From NCBI GenBank assembly GCA_014361195.1, contig JACIWA010000001.1, positions 124,001 to 188,000 on the forward strand: 64,000 nt of DNA, in the 5' to 3' direction. Below are positions 18,773 to 30,300 of this stretch, piece after piece (within the stretch, counting starts at the first letter, position 1; each line of letters begins with the position of its first letter). The notes below the pieces were generated by a model. That model was not told the origin of the DNA and did not search any database. It saw only the letters and a program-made list of their open reading frames with translations. A program made the position numbers and the translations under genes. This DNA is from Thermoplasmatales archaeon. Its GTDB lineage: Archaea; Thermoplasmatota; E2; UBA202; JdFR-43.

Positions 18773-19939
18773 TTAGTATAAATATTTTTCTTTCAGGATT
18801 TTCCTTGCTTCCCCTACTAAATATAAGCTCCCAACTATACAAATAATTTCATTTTCCTTTGCTATTTCATTTGCAAATTCTATCGCTTCCCTTATCTCAC
18901 TTTTAACAAAAAAATCAACTCCTATTTTTTTTCCAATTTCCGCTATTTTTTCCGCATCCATGGCTCTTCTGCTACCTGATTTTGTTGCAATATAAAATCT
19001 TGCAGGAGGAAGGCGGGATATCATTTCTGGAATATTTTTATCTTTCATTGCTCCAAAAATTACAATCAAGCGGTTGTAATCAGCAAGCGAAGAAGAGAAT
19101 GCTTCAATTGCCTTTGGATTGTGAGCACCATCCAAAATAAAATTTCCAATCCTTTCCATTCTTCCCGGCAAAAAAGTTTTCCTTATTCCTTCAATTATTT
19201 TTTCTTTACCTATTCCAAGCAATTCACTCGCTTTAATTGCTATTGCTATATTCTCCCCCTGGAAAACTCCATTCATTTTTGTTTCAACAAGATATTTTTC
19301 ATTTGCTTCAATCAAAAACTTATTATTTTCAACTTTCCTCCATTTCACATCCTCACCAACTACATATAAATCTTTAGCAAAATTTTTTATTAATTCAAGG
19401 GCCTCTCCTTTGCATGCAGTAACTACAGGAGCATTTTTTATAATTCCAGCCTTTTCTCTTGCTATGGAAGAAATATCTTTTCCAAGATAATTTTCATGCT
19501 CCAGTGAAACATTAGTGATTATGCTTATCTCAGGCTCTATAACATTTGTTGCATCCAGCCTTCCACCCAAACCAACTTCAAAAATAGCATAATCAACATT
19601 TTTCTTTTCAAAATAATCTATTGCAATTGCGGTAAGAGCTTCAAAATATGTAAAATTGTATTTATTCAAATATTCATATCTTTCCACTTCCTCATCACTT
19701 ATCTCAACCCCATCAACAACTATTCTTTCATTTAATCTTTCAAGATGAGGAGAAGTATACAAGCCAACACTATAATTTTCTCTCAGGATATTATAAATGA
19801 AATGGCAAACACTCCCCTTACCATTTGTTCCACCTACATGAATACATTTATATTTTATCTTCTCCCTTTCCTTCATGAATTTTTCCATTCTTTCCAAGCC
19901 AAGGGAAATTCTATTTTCATCTAATTTTTCAAGCCACAC
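18773..19939 (-). CDS. folC: Folylpolyglutamate synthase / dihydrofolate synthase
   Basis: About 388 residues from a GTG start at 19939. The enzyme adds glutamate to folates. Family motifs are HVGGTNGKGSVCHF (ATP loop), YTSPHLERLNERI, FEVGLGGRLDATN, and ILDGAHNPKA near residue 290. An upstream ATG at 20047 would add about 36 residues unlike the family and place the start beyond the promoter. The GTG sits about 25 nt from a TATA box and gives the expected WLEKL..ENRISLGLERM N-terminus. It heads the minus-strand cluster and is divergent from rpo7. Confidence 0.9.
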   Translation of the reverse strand: MWLEKLDENRISLGLERMEKFMKEREKIKYKCIHVGGTNGKGSVCHFIYNILRENYSVGLYTSPHLERLNERIVVDGVEISDEEVERYEYLNKYNFTYFEALTAIAIDYFEKKNVDYAIFEVGLGGRLDATNVIEPEISIITNVSLEHENYLGKDISSIAREKAGIIKNAPVVTACKGEALELIKNFAKDLYVVGEDVKWRKVENNKFLIEANEKYLVETKMNGVFQGENIAIAIKASELLGIGKEKIIEGIRKTFLPGRMERIGNFILDGAHNPKAIEAFSSSLADYNRLIVIFGAMKDKNIPEMISRLPPARFYIATKSGSRRAMDAEKIAEIGKKIGVDFFVKSEIREAIEFANEIAKENEIICIVGSLYLVGEARKILKEKYLY

Positions 19940-19956
19940 AGACCAAAAAACCAAAT

Positions 19957-19969
19957 AATATTTATAAGC
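19957..19969. promoter_or_regulatory. Shared divergent TATA element for folC and rpo7
   Basis: The plus strand reads AATATTTATAAGC, and the minus strand of the same block reads GCTTATAAATATT, so a TATA box can be read both ways. It is centred about 24 nt from the rpo7 ATG (19988) and about 25 nt from the folC GTG (19939). Only 48 bp separate the two start codons. Both transcripts would be essentially leaderless and would compete for the same TBP site. Confidence 0.55.
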
Positions 19970-19987
19970 AATTTCATATATCGGTGC

Positions 19988-20536
19988 ATGTATTATGAAA
20001 CAACAATAGAAAATACAATAAGGATTCCTCCAACACATCTTACCCATGATTTAGAAGAAGTTGTTACAAAAATTGTCCAAGAAACATTTGAAGGAACAAT
20101 GGATAAGGAACACGGGCTTATATTGGTTGCAAAAAATGTGAAAAGGAAGGGAGAAGGATATATTCTACATGGAGATGGAGGGATATATCAAAAAGTAACT
20201 TTCGATGCGGTAACTTTCAAACCAGAACTGCATGAAGTAGTTGATGCTATAGTTGCAGATATAGTTGAATTTGGAGCCTTCTGCCACATCGGGCCGTTGG
20301 ATGCGCTCTTGCATAAGAGCCAGATAATGAATGACAGGGTAATTATAGACGTGGATAACAAGAGAATAGAAGGAAAAGACACTAAGCAGGTTTTAAAGGT
20401 GGGTGATAAAATAAGAGTAAGAATAGTTACTGTTTCACTAAATGAAATGAACCCCAGGGAAAGCAAGATTGGCCTCACCGCACGCCAGCCTGGGTTAGGA
20501 AAGGAAGAATGGCAAAAGAAGGGTGAGAAAAAATGA
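19988..20536 (+). CDS. rpo7: RNA polymerase subunit Rpo7 (RpoE')
   Basis: 182 residues, the normal length. It forms half of the Rpo4-Rpo7 stalk. The N-terminal half is the RNP-like tip domain (TIRIPPTHL, GTMDKEHGLI). The C-terminal half from about residue 80 is an S1 RNA-binding domain (HEVVDAIVADIVEFGAFCHIGPLDAL ... IGLTARQPGLG). It begins at a leaderless-type start and overlaps spt4 by 4 nt, heading the transcription-translation operon that continues to gcvPB. Confidence 0.97.
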   Translation: MYYETTIENTIRIPPTHLTHDLEEVVTKIVQETFEGTMDKEHGLILVAKNVKRKGEGYILHGDGGIYQKVTFDAVTFKPELHEVVDAIVADIVEFGAFCHIGPLDALLHKSQIMNDRVIIDVDNKRIEGKDTKQVLKVGDKIRVRIVTVSLNEMNPRESKIGLTARQPGLGKEEWQKKGEKK

Positions 20537-20709
20537 GGGCTTGCAGGAAATGCCATGCTCTTACAAACAAAACAACATGCCAATATTGCTCTGAAACAAC
20601 AAGCGATGAATGGCAGGGATATATGATAATAATAGATGCGGAGAAATCTAAAATTGCTCAAAAGGTAGGAATTAAAAATAAAGGAAAATATGCATTGAAG
20701 GTTAGATGA
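20533..20709 (+). CDS. spt4: Transcription elongation factor Spt4 (RpoE'')
   Basis: 58 residues. It binds Spt5 and helps RNA polymerase processivity. The zinc-binding pairs are CRKC at residues 4-7 and CQYC at 16-19, followed by SDEWQGYMIII, which matches archaeal Spt4. Both ends overlap neighbours by ATGA (rpo7 before, the dephospho-CoA kinase gene after). It is short but complete. Confidence 0.95.
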   Translation: MRACRKCHALTNKTTCQYCSETTSDEWQGYMIIIDAEKSKIAQKVGIKNKGKYALKVR

Positions 20710-21185
20710 TGTATATCTTGCCAGAAGATAAAAAAGAAGAGCTAAGAAAACCTTTAGGAAAAATCAAGAGCAAAATAGGGAAGGAAAATCTGAAGGGAAA
20801 AATAGTAAGCGTTGGGGATATGGTAACATTGTCTCTTGAAAAGGAAGGAATAGAGCCAAATATAGCAATAGTTGATTATAAAATTGAAAGGAAAGGATAT
20901 GAAAGGAAAGATTTTTATGCGGAAAAAATTATAAAAGTTAAAAATCCAGCTGGCCAGATAACCCGCGAATTATGGAATGCAATAGCAACCGCATATATTG
21001 AGGATAAAAAAGTGTTGATAGAAGTAGAGGGTGAGGAAGATTTAGCTGCATTGCCCGCCATATATCTTGCCCCTGATAACACAACAGTTATATATGGAAT
21101 GCCATGTAAGGGTATGGTTGTTGTAAATGTTGGAAGAAAAGAAAGAGAAATAGTTGAAAAATTTCTGAAAAGCCTGGAGGGATAA
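20706..21185 (+). CDS. GTP-dependent dephospho-CoA kinase (DUF359)
   Basis: 159 residues. This archaeal family phosphorylates dephospho-CoA with GTP in the last step of CoA synthesis. The recognisable features are VSVGDMVT, IVDYKIER, the NPAGQIT segment, and VEGEEDLAALPAIYLAP, the usual family core. Two ATG codons (20706 and 20709) are adjacent; the first overlaps the spt4 stop. The position between spt4 and rps24e is a common arrangement in Euryarchaeota-like genomes. Confidence 0.9.
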   Translation: MMYILPEDKKEELRKPLGKIKSKIGKENLKGKIVSVGDMVTLSLEKEGIEPNIAIVDYKIERKGYERKDFYAEKIIKVKNPAGQITRELWNAIATAYIEDKKVLIEVEGEEDLAALPAIYLAPDNTTVIYGMPCKGMVVVNVGRKEREIVEKFLKSLEG

Positions 21186-21186
21186 A

Positions 21187-21510
21187 ATGGAGATAGAAAT
21201 AAAGGATAGGAAGGAAAACAAATTGTTTAATAGAGAAGAGATTGAATGCGTTTTGAAATATGAAGGAAAAACTCCTGATAGGCAAAAAATAAGGGAAGAG
21301 ATTAAAAATGCTATTGGCAGAGATTGCTTTGTTGTTTTGCAGTATGTAAAGCAGAGATATGGAGAAAATAAAGCGGATGTATATGCAAAGATTTATCCAT
21401 CTCAAGAAGATGCAAGGAGGATAGAACCATCTTATATAGTTGCAAGGAATCTCGGAATAAAAGAGGAAAAGAAGGAAAAAGAGGAGAAAAAGGAAGGTGG
21501 TAAAAAATGA
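21187..21510 (+). CDS. rps24e: Small ribosomal subunit protein eS24
   Basis: 107 residues. The N-terminus [19 protein letters not shown] and the central [15 protein letters not shown] segment mark the S24e family, and the C-terminus is a Lys/Glu tail. It starts one base after the dephospho-CoA kinase stop and overlaps rps27ae by 4 nt. Confidence 0.96.
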   Translation: MEIEIKDRKENKLFNREEIECVLKYEGKTPDRQKIREEIKNAIGRDCFVVLQYVKQRYGENKADVYAKIYPSQEDARRIEPSYIVARNLGIKEEKKEKEEKKEGGKK

Positions 21511-21659
21511 AGAAAATAGAGCTGTATGAATTAAAGGATGGGAAAATAGTAAGGAAAAGGAAGGAGTGCCCGAAATGCGGGCCCGGCGTTTTTATGGGGG
21601 AGCATGGCAACAGGATAAGCTGTGGGAGTTGCGGGTATACTGAGTTCAAAAAACAATGA
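21507..21659 (+). CDS. rps27ae: Small ribosomal subunit protein eS31 (S27ae)
   Basis: 50 residues. A zinc ribbon with CPKCG and CGSCG pairs and the conserved HGNRISCG turn identify S27ae. Start and stop both overlap neighbours (rps24e and gcvPA) by ATGA, so ribosomal-protein translation leads directly into the glycine decarboxylase genes. Confidence 0.96.
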   Translation: MKKIELYELKDGKIVRKRKECPKCGPGVFMGEHGNRISCGSCGYTEFKKQ

Positions 21660-22954
21660 GAGAAATGCTCGATTTTCTCAGGATAAAAAACATTGAGGAG
21701 CTTTTTGAGGATATACCCAAAGAAATAAGGATTGGAATTAATCTGCCAGAGCCAAAAGAAGAGATGGAAGTTGAGGAAGAAATAAGAAATATTTTGAAGA
21801 AGAATAAATCATTTTTTGATTTTCCTTCTTTTCTTCCAATAATAAAGCCCCACTATATTCCACCCGCTGTTGAAGAAATAGTTGGCAGAGAGGAATTTTA
21901 TACTTCCTATACTCCCTATCAAGCAGAAGCATCTCAAGGATTGCTTCAAGCTTTGTTTGAATATCAATCAGTTATTTGTGAGCTAACTGGAATGGATGCT
22001 GCAAATATATCCATGTATGATATGGCTTCAGCACTTGGAGAAGCATGCCTAATGGCGGAAAGGATAAAAGGAAAAAAGAAAGTGATAATTCCTTCAAATA
22101 TATTCTGGCATAAAAAGAGTGTGCTGAAAAATTATGTTAAAGGAGCGGGCATAAAAATTTTTGAAAGAAAATTCGATAGCAATGGATTATTTGAAATTGA
22201 AGGCAAAGATGAAATTAAAGATGCCTCCGCAATATATATTGAAAATCCGAATTTTTTTGGAATAATAGATGATAGATACAAGGAAATTATTGAAATGAAG
22301 GAAAGGAGCGATGCTTTATTAATTGTTGGTGTAGATCCTCTTTATTTAGCAATCTTTAATCCCCCTTCATTTTATGGAGCGGATATTGTCATAGGAAATG
22401 GATATCTAGGAAATCATATGAATTTTGGAGGACCAATGCTTGGAATATTTGCCTGCAGAAAGGAATATCTCCGCCAGATGCCTGGAAAAATAGTTGGAGC
22501 GAATGATGAAGGAAAAATATCATTTAGTATGACATTGCAGACAAGAGAGCAACATATAAGGAGGGGAAAGGCAACTAGCAATATATGCTCAAATGAAGCT
22601 CTATTATGCATATCATTCCTAGCATATGTTGCAATTCTTGGAAGAAATGGACTAAGAAAAGTTGCGATTAAAAATATGGAAAATGCGGAATATATGGCAA
22701 AAAATCTTGAAAAAATAGGATTTAATCTGCCATTTAAAAGAAAATTCTTCAATGAATTTGTTGCAATATGTCCAGTTAATGCAAGCCATTTTAATGAAAA
22801 ATTGTTTGAAAAAGGGATTGAGAGCGGGCTTATAATAGATGAATATGTTAAAAATGGCCTGCTTTTTGGGGTTACTGAAATGCACAGCAAAAAATTGATT
22901 GATGAATGCATTGAAAAAATGAAGGAGGTTATAGAAAATGATGGCAAGTTATAA
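21656..22954 (+). CDS. gcvPA: Glycine dehydrogenase (decarboxylating) subunit 1
   Basis: 432 residues, the N-terminal half of the split P-protein of the glycine cleavage system. Family marks include [17 protein letters not shown], the [20 protein letters not shown] stretch, and the [13 protein letters not shown] segment. It pairs with GcvPB, which holds the PLP lysine. The gene overlaps rps27ae by 4 nt and gcvPB by 17 nt. The H, T and L proteins are not in this window. Confidence 0.95.
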   Translation: MREMLDFLRIKNIEELFEDIPKEIRIGINLPEPKEEMEVEEEIRNILKKNKSFFDFPSFLPIIKPHYIPPAVEEIVGREEFYTSYTPYQAEASQGLLQALFEYQSVICELTGMDAANISMYDMASALGEACLMAERIKGKKKVIIPSNIFWHKKSVLKNYVKGAGIKIFERKFDSNGLFEIEGKDEIKDASAIYIENPNFFGIIDDRYKEIIEMKERSDALLIVGVDPLYLAIFNPPSFYGADIVIGNGYLGNHMNFGGPMLGIFACRKEYLRQMPGKIVGANDEGKISFSMTLQTREQHIRRGKATSNICSNEALLCISFLAYVAILGRNGLRKVAIKNMENAEYMAKNLEKIGFNLPFKRKFFNEFVAICPVNASHFNEKLFEKGIESGLIIDEYVKNGLLFGVTEMHSKKLIDECIEKMKEVIENDGKL

Positions 22955-24332
22955 TGAAAAACTTCTGATAGAAATTGAAGAGAAGCCAGAAGAAGAAATT
23001 GAGGGTATTGAAAGAAAGGAGCTAAATATACCAAATTTGGAGGAAAGAGAAGTTGTCAGACATTTCATCCATTTAAGCCAGATGAATTATGGTGTAGATA
23101 CTGGCTTTTATCCGCTGGGCTCATGCACAATGAAATACAATCCAAAAATTCTTGAGAAAATTTCAAGAAATGAGAAAATAAATTATGTTCATCCCCTGCA
23201 AAATGAAAGAAATGTTCAGGGTTGCCTTGAAATTCTTTATAAGCTTGAAAAATTGTTATGCGAGATAACTGGAATGGATGCATTTTCCCTGCAACCCTGT
23301 GCAGGAGCACATGGCGAGCTTACTGGATTGCTGATTGCGAGGGCATATTTTGAAAAGAAAGGGGAAAGTAGGAAGGAAGTAATTGTGCCAGACTCCGCTC
23401 ACGGGACAAATCCCGCTTCAGCAAAAATGGCGGGTTTTGATGTAATTGAAATACCTTCGAAGAATGGAATGGTTGATATGGATGCATTGAAAAGTGCTTT
23501 GAGCGAAAATACTGCAGTTTTCATTCTTACAAATCCGAATACGCTTGGAATATTTGAAAAGAATATAATTGAAATATCAAAAGAAGTTAAAAAGAAGGGC
23601 GCTTTGCTTTATTATGATGGAGCAAATCTGAATGCAATCATGGGAATAACAAAGCCAGCAGTAATGGGATTTGACATAGTTCATCTAAACCTTCACAAAA
23701 CCTTTGCAACACCCCATGGAGGAGGAGGCCCAGGAAGTGGCCCAATTGGAGTAAAAAACTTCCTTGAAAGATTTTTGCCTGTTCCAAGAGTAAGAGAAAA
23801 GGATGGTGAATACTTTTTTGATTATAATATGCCAGATTCTATAGGAAAAGTTAGCTATTTCTATGGAAATTTTTCAGTTTTGCTGAAAGCATATGCATAT
23901 ATAATTATGAAAGGTAAAAAGCTTGAAGAAGTGAGTAAAAGAGCGGTTCTGAATTCAAATTATTTAATGGAGAAGTTGAGAAAAGTTGGTTTAGAAGTTC
24001 CTTTCTATGGCAGAAGAATGCATGAATTTGTTGTTTCAACAAAAAATTTAAATATAAGGGCAATTGATGTTGCAAAAAGATTGCTTGATTATGGATTTCA
24101 TCCTCCAACAATATATTTTCCACTTATAGTTGAAGAGGCAATGATGATTGAGCCAACTGAAGATGCAACAAAAAAGATGCTTGATGGATTCAGCGATGCA
24201 ATTGAAAAAATTATAAATGAGCCAGTTGAAATTCTTAAAAATGCCCCTCACAATATGCCCGTTAAAAGAGTGGATGAAGCAAAAATTGCAAAGAAAATGT
24301 TGCTGAGTTGGAAGGATTTGAAATTAAGATAA
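22938..24332 (+). CDS. gcvPB: Glycine dehydrogenase (decarboxylating) subunit 2
   Basis: 464 residues. This is the catalytic half of the split P-protein: it decarboxylates glycine on PLP and passes the aminomethyl group to the lipoyl H-protein. The PLP-lysine region HLNLHKTFATPHGGGGPG is intact at about residues 250-267, and the PDSAHGTNPASA and GVDTGFYPLGSCTMKYNP motifs are present. Two neighbouring ATGs (22938 and 22941) are possible. With folC and fhs nearby it supports tetrahydrofolate-linked glycine use. Confidence 0.96.
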   Translation: MMASYNEKLLIEIEEKPEEEIEGIERKELNIPNLEEREVVRHFIHLSQMNYGVDTGFYPLGSCTMKYNPKILEKISRNEKINYVHPLQNERNVQGCLEILYKLEKLLCEITGMDAFSLQPCAGAHGELTGLLIARAYFEKKGESRKEVIVPDSAHGTNPASAKMAGFDVIEIPSKNGMVDMDALKSALSENTAVFILTNPNTLGIFEKNIIEISKEVKKKGALLYYDGANLNAIMGITKPAVMGFDIVHLNLHKTFATPHGGGGPGSGPIGVKNFLERFLPVPRVREKDGEYFFDYNMPDSIGKVSYFYGNFSVLLKAYAYIIMKGKKLEEVSKRAVLNSNYLMEKLRKVGLEVPFYGRRMHEFVVSTKNLNIRAIDVAKRLLDYGFHPPTIYFPLIVEEAMMIEPTEDATKKMLDGFSDAIEKIINEPVEILKNAPHNMPVKRVDEAKIAKKMLLSWKDLKLR

Positions 24333-24379
24333 ATTTAAAATCAAACTTAAAATAAAAAATATATAAAAAGGGAAGAGGG

Positions 24380-27300
24380 TTAGAAGTTTATTATGAATAC
24401 GCTTATTCTGTCTTCTGCTGTCTGGCCACTGCTATCATATGCAATCGCTTTTATCTCATGCATTCCTATTGCTCTTTCATCCCATGTCCATGAATATGGT
24501 GCACTTGTATCTGTGAATTTAAGCACTCCATCAATATAGAATTCTACTTTTGCTATGCCTGTTGTTGAGCTTGCAGTTGCTTCAATTGTTATTCCTCCTA
24601 TTATTACTGGCATTGGCAATGGAATTATTTCTCTATCCATCACATACAATGCATTTCTTGGTTTAACTATGGTTACTGTTGGTGGGGTTGGTGCTGTTAT
24701 TGTGAATGTTCCATCACTTGTATCACTTGCCTTATTTCCAGCAATATCTTTTGCAATTATTTTAATCATGTAGTTGCTTCCATATGGTAAGCCTGCGGTA
24801 TTCCAATTGTATGAACCAGTATTTGGAATATTGCTTGCTATTAAATTCCAGGTTAAGCCCGCATCATTGCTATATAGCAAATCAATTCCTGCAATTCCTA
24901 TATTATCGCTTGCTGTCCATCTTATTGTTATTATTCCTCCTAATACCTCGCCACCATTTGGATATATTACTTTAACTGTTGGCGATGTTTTATCTATCTT
25001 AAAGGTGGTTATCTTTGCTGGTGTTTCAACAATGCATGAGTTGCTTATTGAATAATATTCTATTGTATGTGTTCCCTCTGATGTAAATGTAAATGGTCCA
25101 ACATAATTCTGCCATGCTCCTCCATCAATGCGATAATATGTTTCTTTAACTCCGCATATGTAAGCAACGCCTACCAGTTTAATCTGCACATTGCTTACAT
25201 ACCAACCATTTTCACCCATTGTTCCATCTATTATGCAAGTTGTTATTGGCATTGAATATGCAATTCCGAAGCTGCAGGATTTAATTGATTCTGTTGATCC
25301 TAAGACATCAACTGAGTAGTATTCAACTGTGTAAAGCCCTTCTGTTGAAACAGTCACTGGCCCAGTATAAGTTTGCCATTCTCCTCCATTTATTCTATAT
25401 CTTGTATATGCAACTCCTTGTGGGTCTGTTGCATACAGATAAATTGTAACTGGTCCAATATACCAGTTATTGCATCCAAGTGGTCCAAGGCATGAGCAAG
25501 TTGTTACTGGTGGCTCATTAATTGTCCTCATTGTTGCTTCTTTATAATCATTTGCTGGATTTGTATCTCCATCCAGCAATGTTGTTACATTTATTGTGTA
25601 AATCATGTTTTCTTCAGCGGTAAATGGTGGGAATGTTACCTGTGTTTCTTTTCCTCCTGGTAAGTTATAAACTGTTAGTGTTTCATCGTATATAATTCCT
25701 TTATTTATAATCTTCACTATTTCAACATCATCTACATACCATCCTTCATAAGTAACAATATCATCACTTACAAATATGAATGCAACATTTATCTTTCCAG
25801 TTGTTGTGTTTATGTAAGGTGTTATATCAACTTCATCTTCTTTCCATCCACCAGATGAGCCAGTGTATGTCTTAAGTATAGAGAATGTGTAGTTATCTCT
25901 GCTTGCACATACATATCCAAAGTCATAATTATTCTCAATATTGTACCAATGTTTCCACTTCAACATTAACTTAGTTGCTCCTGTTGCATCTATTTCTGGT
26001 GATACTAGCCAATCTTCCATATAATTTATGTATTGTCCAGTTATTTCATTTCCACAATACCATGAATGGCCTGGGCTTGCATACCTTCTTGTGCTTATAT
26101 GCCACAAATCATAGGTTGGGTCTCCATAGATATCGAAATGAGTCCATCCATCTTCTCCACTCTCAACATCATCAAAGAATATTGTAGATATTCCGTGCGC
26201 GTATATTCTGCATCTTACATCAAATGTTTCTGTTGTTGTTCCATAGTTCTTTACTGTTGCCTTAATTGGATAGCTACCTGGTTCAAACATAGTTTCTGCT
26301 ATAATTGTTACATTATCTATTTCAAACCACCAGTCATAATTTCCAAAGTAATGCCATCTTATTATTACAGTCTGGCCGATGTATGGTGTTAAATCAATTG
26401 TTACGAGTTCTCCTGGTCCATAGGGCGAGTGGTCTTCATCCCAGTGCAACAAGTTAGTCCATGTTAATCCACCGTTTGTGCTTATATCTACATCTGCATA
26501 GTCATTTGGTGGGGACGTAGTCAAATCATTATATGAAGCAACATATATTAATGTTGCTGAAGTATAGCCCGCTAAGTTAATTGGTGGAGACCATAGCTCT
26601 GTGTCCATTGTCTTTCCTGAGCCAAATTTATCACTATCCGCATCAGCGCAATAACCATCTCCTCCCGCATAGTTTGGTCTGCCCCATTCATCATTTCTCT
26701 TCCATCTTCCACCAGGATCTGCATTTTCCTTAACTGTCCAGCCAGCGGGCGGGAATGTTCCCTCGAACTTTTCATTCAGCAGAGTTACAATATTTACTGG
26801 ATAATCTATTGATTTGACTCCAACATCTCTTACATCGAGTATTTGAACCATTGCCTGTGTTGCATTGTTTGCATTGTTTTCATCTCCTGGCAAGCGTGTC
26901 TCTACAATCATTGTATAGAATCCTTCTGTTGCAAAGTCATATGGGCTAAATGTTACATATGCAGTTCCTCCAGCAGGTATACTTGGAACTGTTTTATCGT
27001 CTTCAAATAGTAAGGTGCGAGCAGTGAGCAATATATCATCAACATATAGGTAATACATATTTGCTGCACTGTAGCAGTGGAAACCAATATAATATGTTCC
27101 ATCAGTTGGAACATTAAATACAACAGTTGCCTGTGCATATACAGTATTTATTATGTTAGGATTATCCCATAATTTAGTTGTCATTCCTCCTGATGATTGG
27201 CTTGTTCCAATCCACACATCCATCTTTTCAGGATAAGAGCTTGAATACGCTCTATACCAGAATGAAAGCTCGTATTCAACTCCCGCTTGCAAGCTTAATC

Positions 27301-30300
27301 CAGGAGTGAATAGCCAATCGTTTGCTGGATTAGTAGTGTGATAACTATATCTTGCCATTATATATCCACTGTGGGCATAAGTTGATGAATTGTATGTCTC
27401 CCAATATTTAGTATCTCCATTTGTATTTTCAACAAGCCATCCTGTTCTAAAGTTTGGTGGTGTTAATCCTTCAAAGTCCTCGCTCAATAATATATTTGTT
27501 TGTACTATTGATAGATGAACTGGTACATTGCTAAGAGGAACATTTCCAAAGTTCTTTATTGTTGCATTTACCGCATAGCTTCCAGTGCATTTAATTCCAG
27601 TTGGATAATTGATTGATATTGCTCCCGCATCATATACGTTGTTTATCTCTACAATCATTGATTTTGCATCATTTCCAGTATTTTCATCTCCAGGCATCGC
27701 TGTTTTAACAACTATTAAGTAGTTTCCTTCTGTTGCAAAGTTATATGGGCTAAATGTTACATATGTTGAGCTATATGCATTTACATTAACTGTTTTATCT
27801 TCACCATATAGCAAATCCGTTGAATATACATATATATCATCAAGGTATATTGATGCTCCTCCTCCCGCCTTATGATTAAATCTTATTGAAATGCTTTGTT
27901 CCGCATATGCAGATAAATCAACAGTAAACTTATACCATGTTCCTGAAGTCATTGCGTTTAACATGTTATAATCAATGCTTAACAGTGTTGTCCATGGTCC
28001 ATCTTGAGTTGGTCCAACGCTTACATTGAAGAATTCACCAGAATATGCAGTATAAGATCTCAATAACCAGAACTCAAGAGCATTATTCCCACTTCCAAGA
28101 GAAATCATTGAAGTTGCCATATATCTCTCTCCAGAAGTATAGATTGAATAAGCTGAATATGTTCCACTATGCTTATATGTTGTGCTTCTTGACCAAGTTG
28201 CAGTTCCACTTACTACTACTACTTGCCATCCTGTTGGTGGCCATGATACTTCAAATCCTTCAGTGAATATTGAAGAGCTGATTTGGTATATCGAGCAATT
28301 CACTGGAACATCTGTCTTATTAACATTTCCAAAGTTTGTTACAGTTGCATTTACTGCATGCAAGCCAGTTGGTGCAATTGGAGGTGGATAATTAATTGAT
28401 GTTACTCCAACATCATCTATATCATTTATTATCAAGGTTATTTCTTTATAATCATTTGTGTTATCTTCATCCCCTACAAGCAATGTTGTTACATTTATCT
28501 TATATGTATCTTCAATGCTCACTGCCCATGGGTCAAATACTACATATGTTTGCTGTCCAACAGCTAAGCCACTAACTGTTTTTTCATTTGTAAATACAAT
28601 CTCATCCAATGAATTTCTTATTGTGCAATTTACATTAAATGCTCCCACTGGCACGTTTCCAAAGTTTGCAACAGTTGCATTTACCGCATATGTTCCAGTG
28701 AACTGTGTTCCAGTTGGATAGTTAATTGAAACAGTACCCACATCATAAATATCATTTACTATGATTGTTACTTCTCTATAGTCATCATCTGGATTTGCAT
28801 CTCCAAATACAATTGTTGTTACATTTATCCTGTATGTGTCTTCAGTTGTTGCTATCCACTCATCAAACTCAACATATTTTTCCTCATCAGTTAATAAACT
28901 TGGAATTATTAGCTCGTCTGTAAATACAATTTCATCCGATGAATTTCTTATTGTGCAATTTACTTTAACATCCGTCAGATTTGCTGCTCCAACATTCTTT
29001 ACTGTTGCATTTACTTTAAATGGTGTGCCTGTTGTATATGTTCCTGGCAATGGGCTATTAATTGATTTAACCTGTGCATCATATACGCCTTGTAAGAATA
29101 CAATTGTTGTTGTCCAGTCATTGCTCGGGAATTCATCTCCAGTTAGCAATGTTGTTACATTTATTAAATAATTACCAGCGCCACTTGTAATATTCCATGT
29201 ATCAAATTCAACAAATTCCTCTTCACCTGGTGGTAATGGTGTAGTAGATGCCACAAGTTCATCATCTCCAAATACATATTTATATGTTGGAGCTCCCGTA
29301 ATCTTTACATTATCTACCATCCAGTACCATGCCCATGCTCCGCTATCATTGTAATACCACCTTATTCTTACATATGACTGACCAGCTGCATATGAGGATA
29401 TATCGTATACCATGTGTCCTTCAACTGTTGTGGTATAATTTGCTATGGTTACCCATGGAGCAGCTGATGAGCCAACTTGTATATCAACTCTACCCCAAGA
29501 GCCAGTATAATGGTAATAATAGGTATCAAATTCAAGTATAACTCCTGTTTGGTCAACGCAGCTGAATGCTGGAGTTATCAATTGCTCATCCATGTATTTT
29601 GTTCCTGAACCAAATTTATCACTATCAACAATCATGAATGGCGCAATACATCCACCTCTTGGAGCTCTATTTCCTGGATTTAAGTGTGTCCACGTTGCGG
29701 GAATATCTGTTCCTGGATATGTTCCAGGTGTTCCACCATCAACAATTGTCCAGCCAGGTGGCGAGTCAGTTGAAAAATCTGTGAATAGCAACAATGTTCC
29801 TGGAATCATCTTATATATTGTGCAATTTACTGGAATATCATCTGATTGCGGAACATTTCCAAAGTTCTTTATTGTTGCATTTACCTCAAGCGAAGGTGGC
29901 AATGGAATTGTTCCGGTTGGATAATTAATTGCTGTTGCTCCAACATCATCAATGTTCCATATATTCAACAATGTTGATTTTGCATCATTTCCAGTATTTT
30001 CATCTCCCGGAAGATTTGTTTTTACAACTATTAAGTAGTTTCCTTCTGTTGCAAAGTTATATGAGCTGAATTCAACATATTTCTCCTCTCCCGCATTTAA
30101 GTCAACTGCTGTATTTTCTCCAAATACCAAATTCAATGAATATACATATATATCATCAAGGTATATTGATGCTCCTCCTGTTGCTAAATAATTAAATCTT
30201 ATTGAAATGCTTTGTCCCGCATACGCTGATAAATCAACCGTGAATTTATACCATACATAAGTTGTCAATGTATTAAGCATGTTATAATCCATGCTTAACA

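Noticed and set aside
22414-23034. 206-codon minus-strand ORF
   Set aside because: Antisense to gcvPA and gcvPB, both with clear family motifs. It has a Ser/Phe/Ile-rich composition and no recognisable domain.
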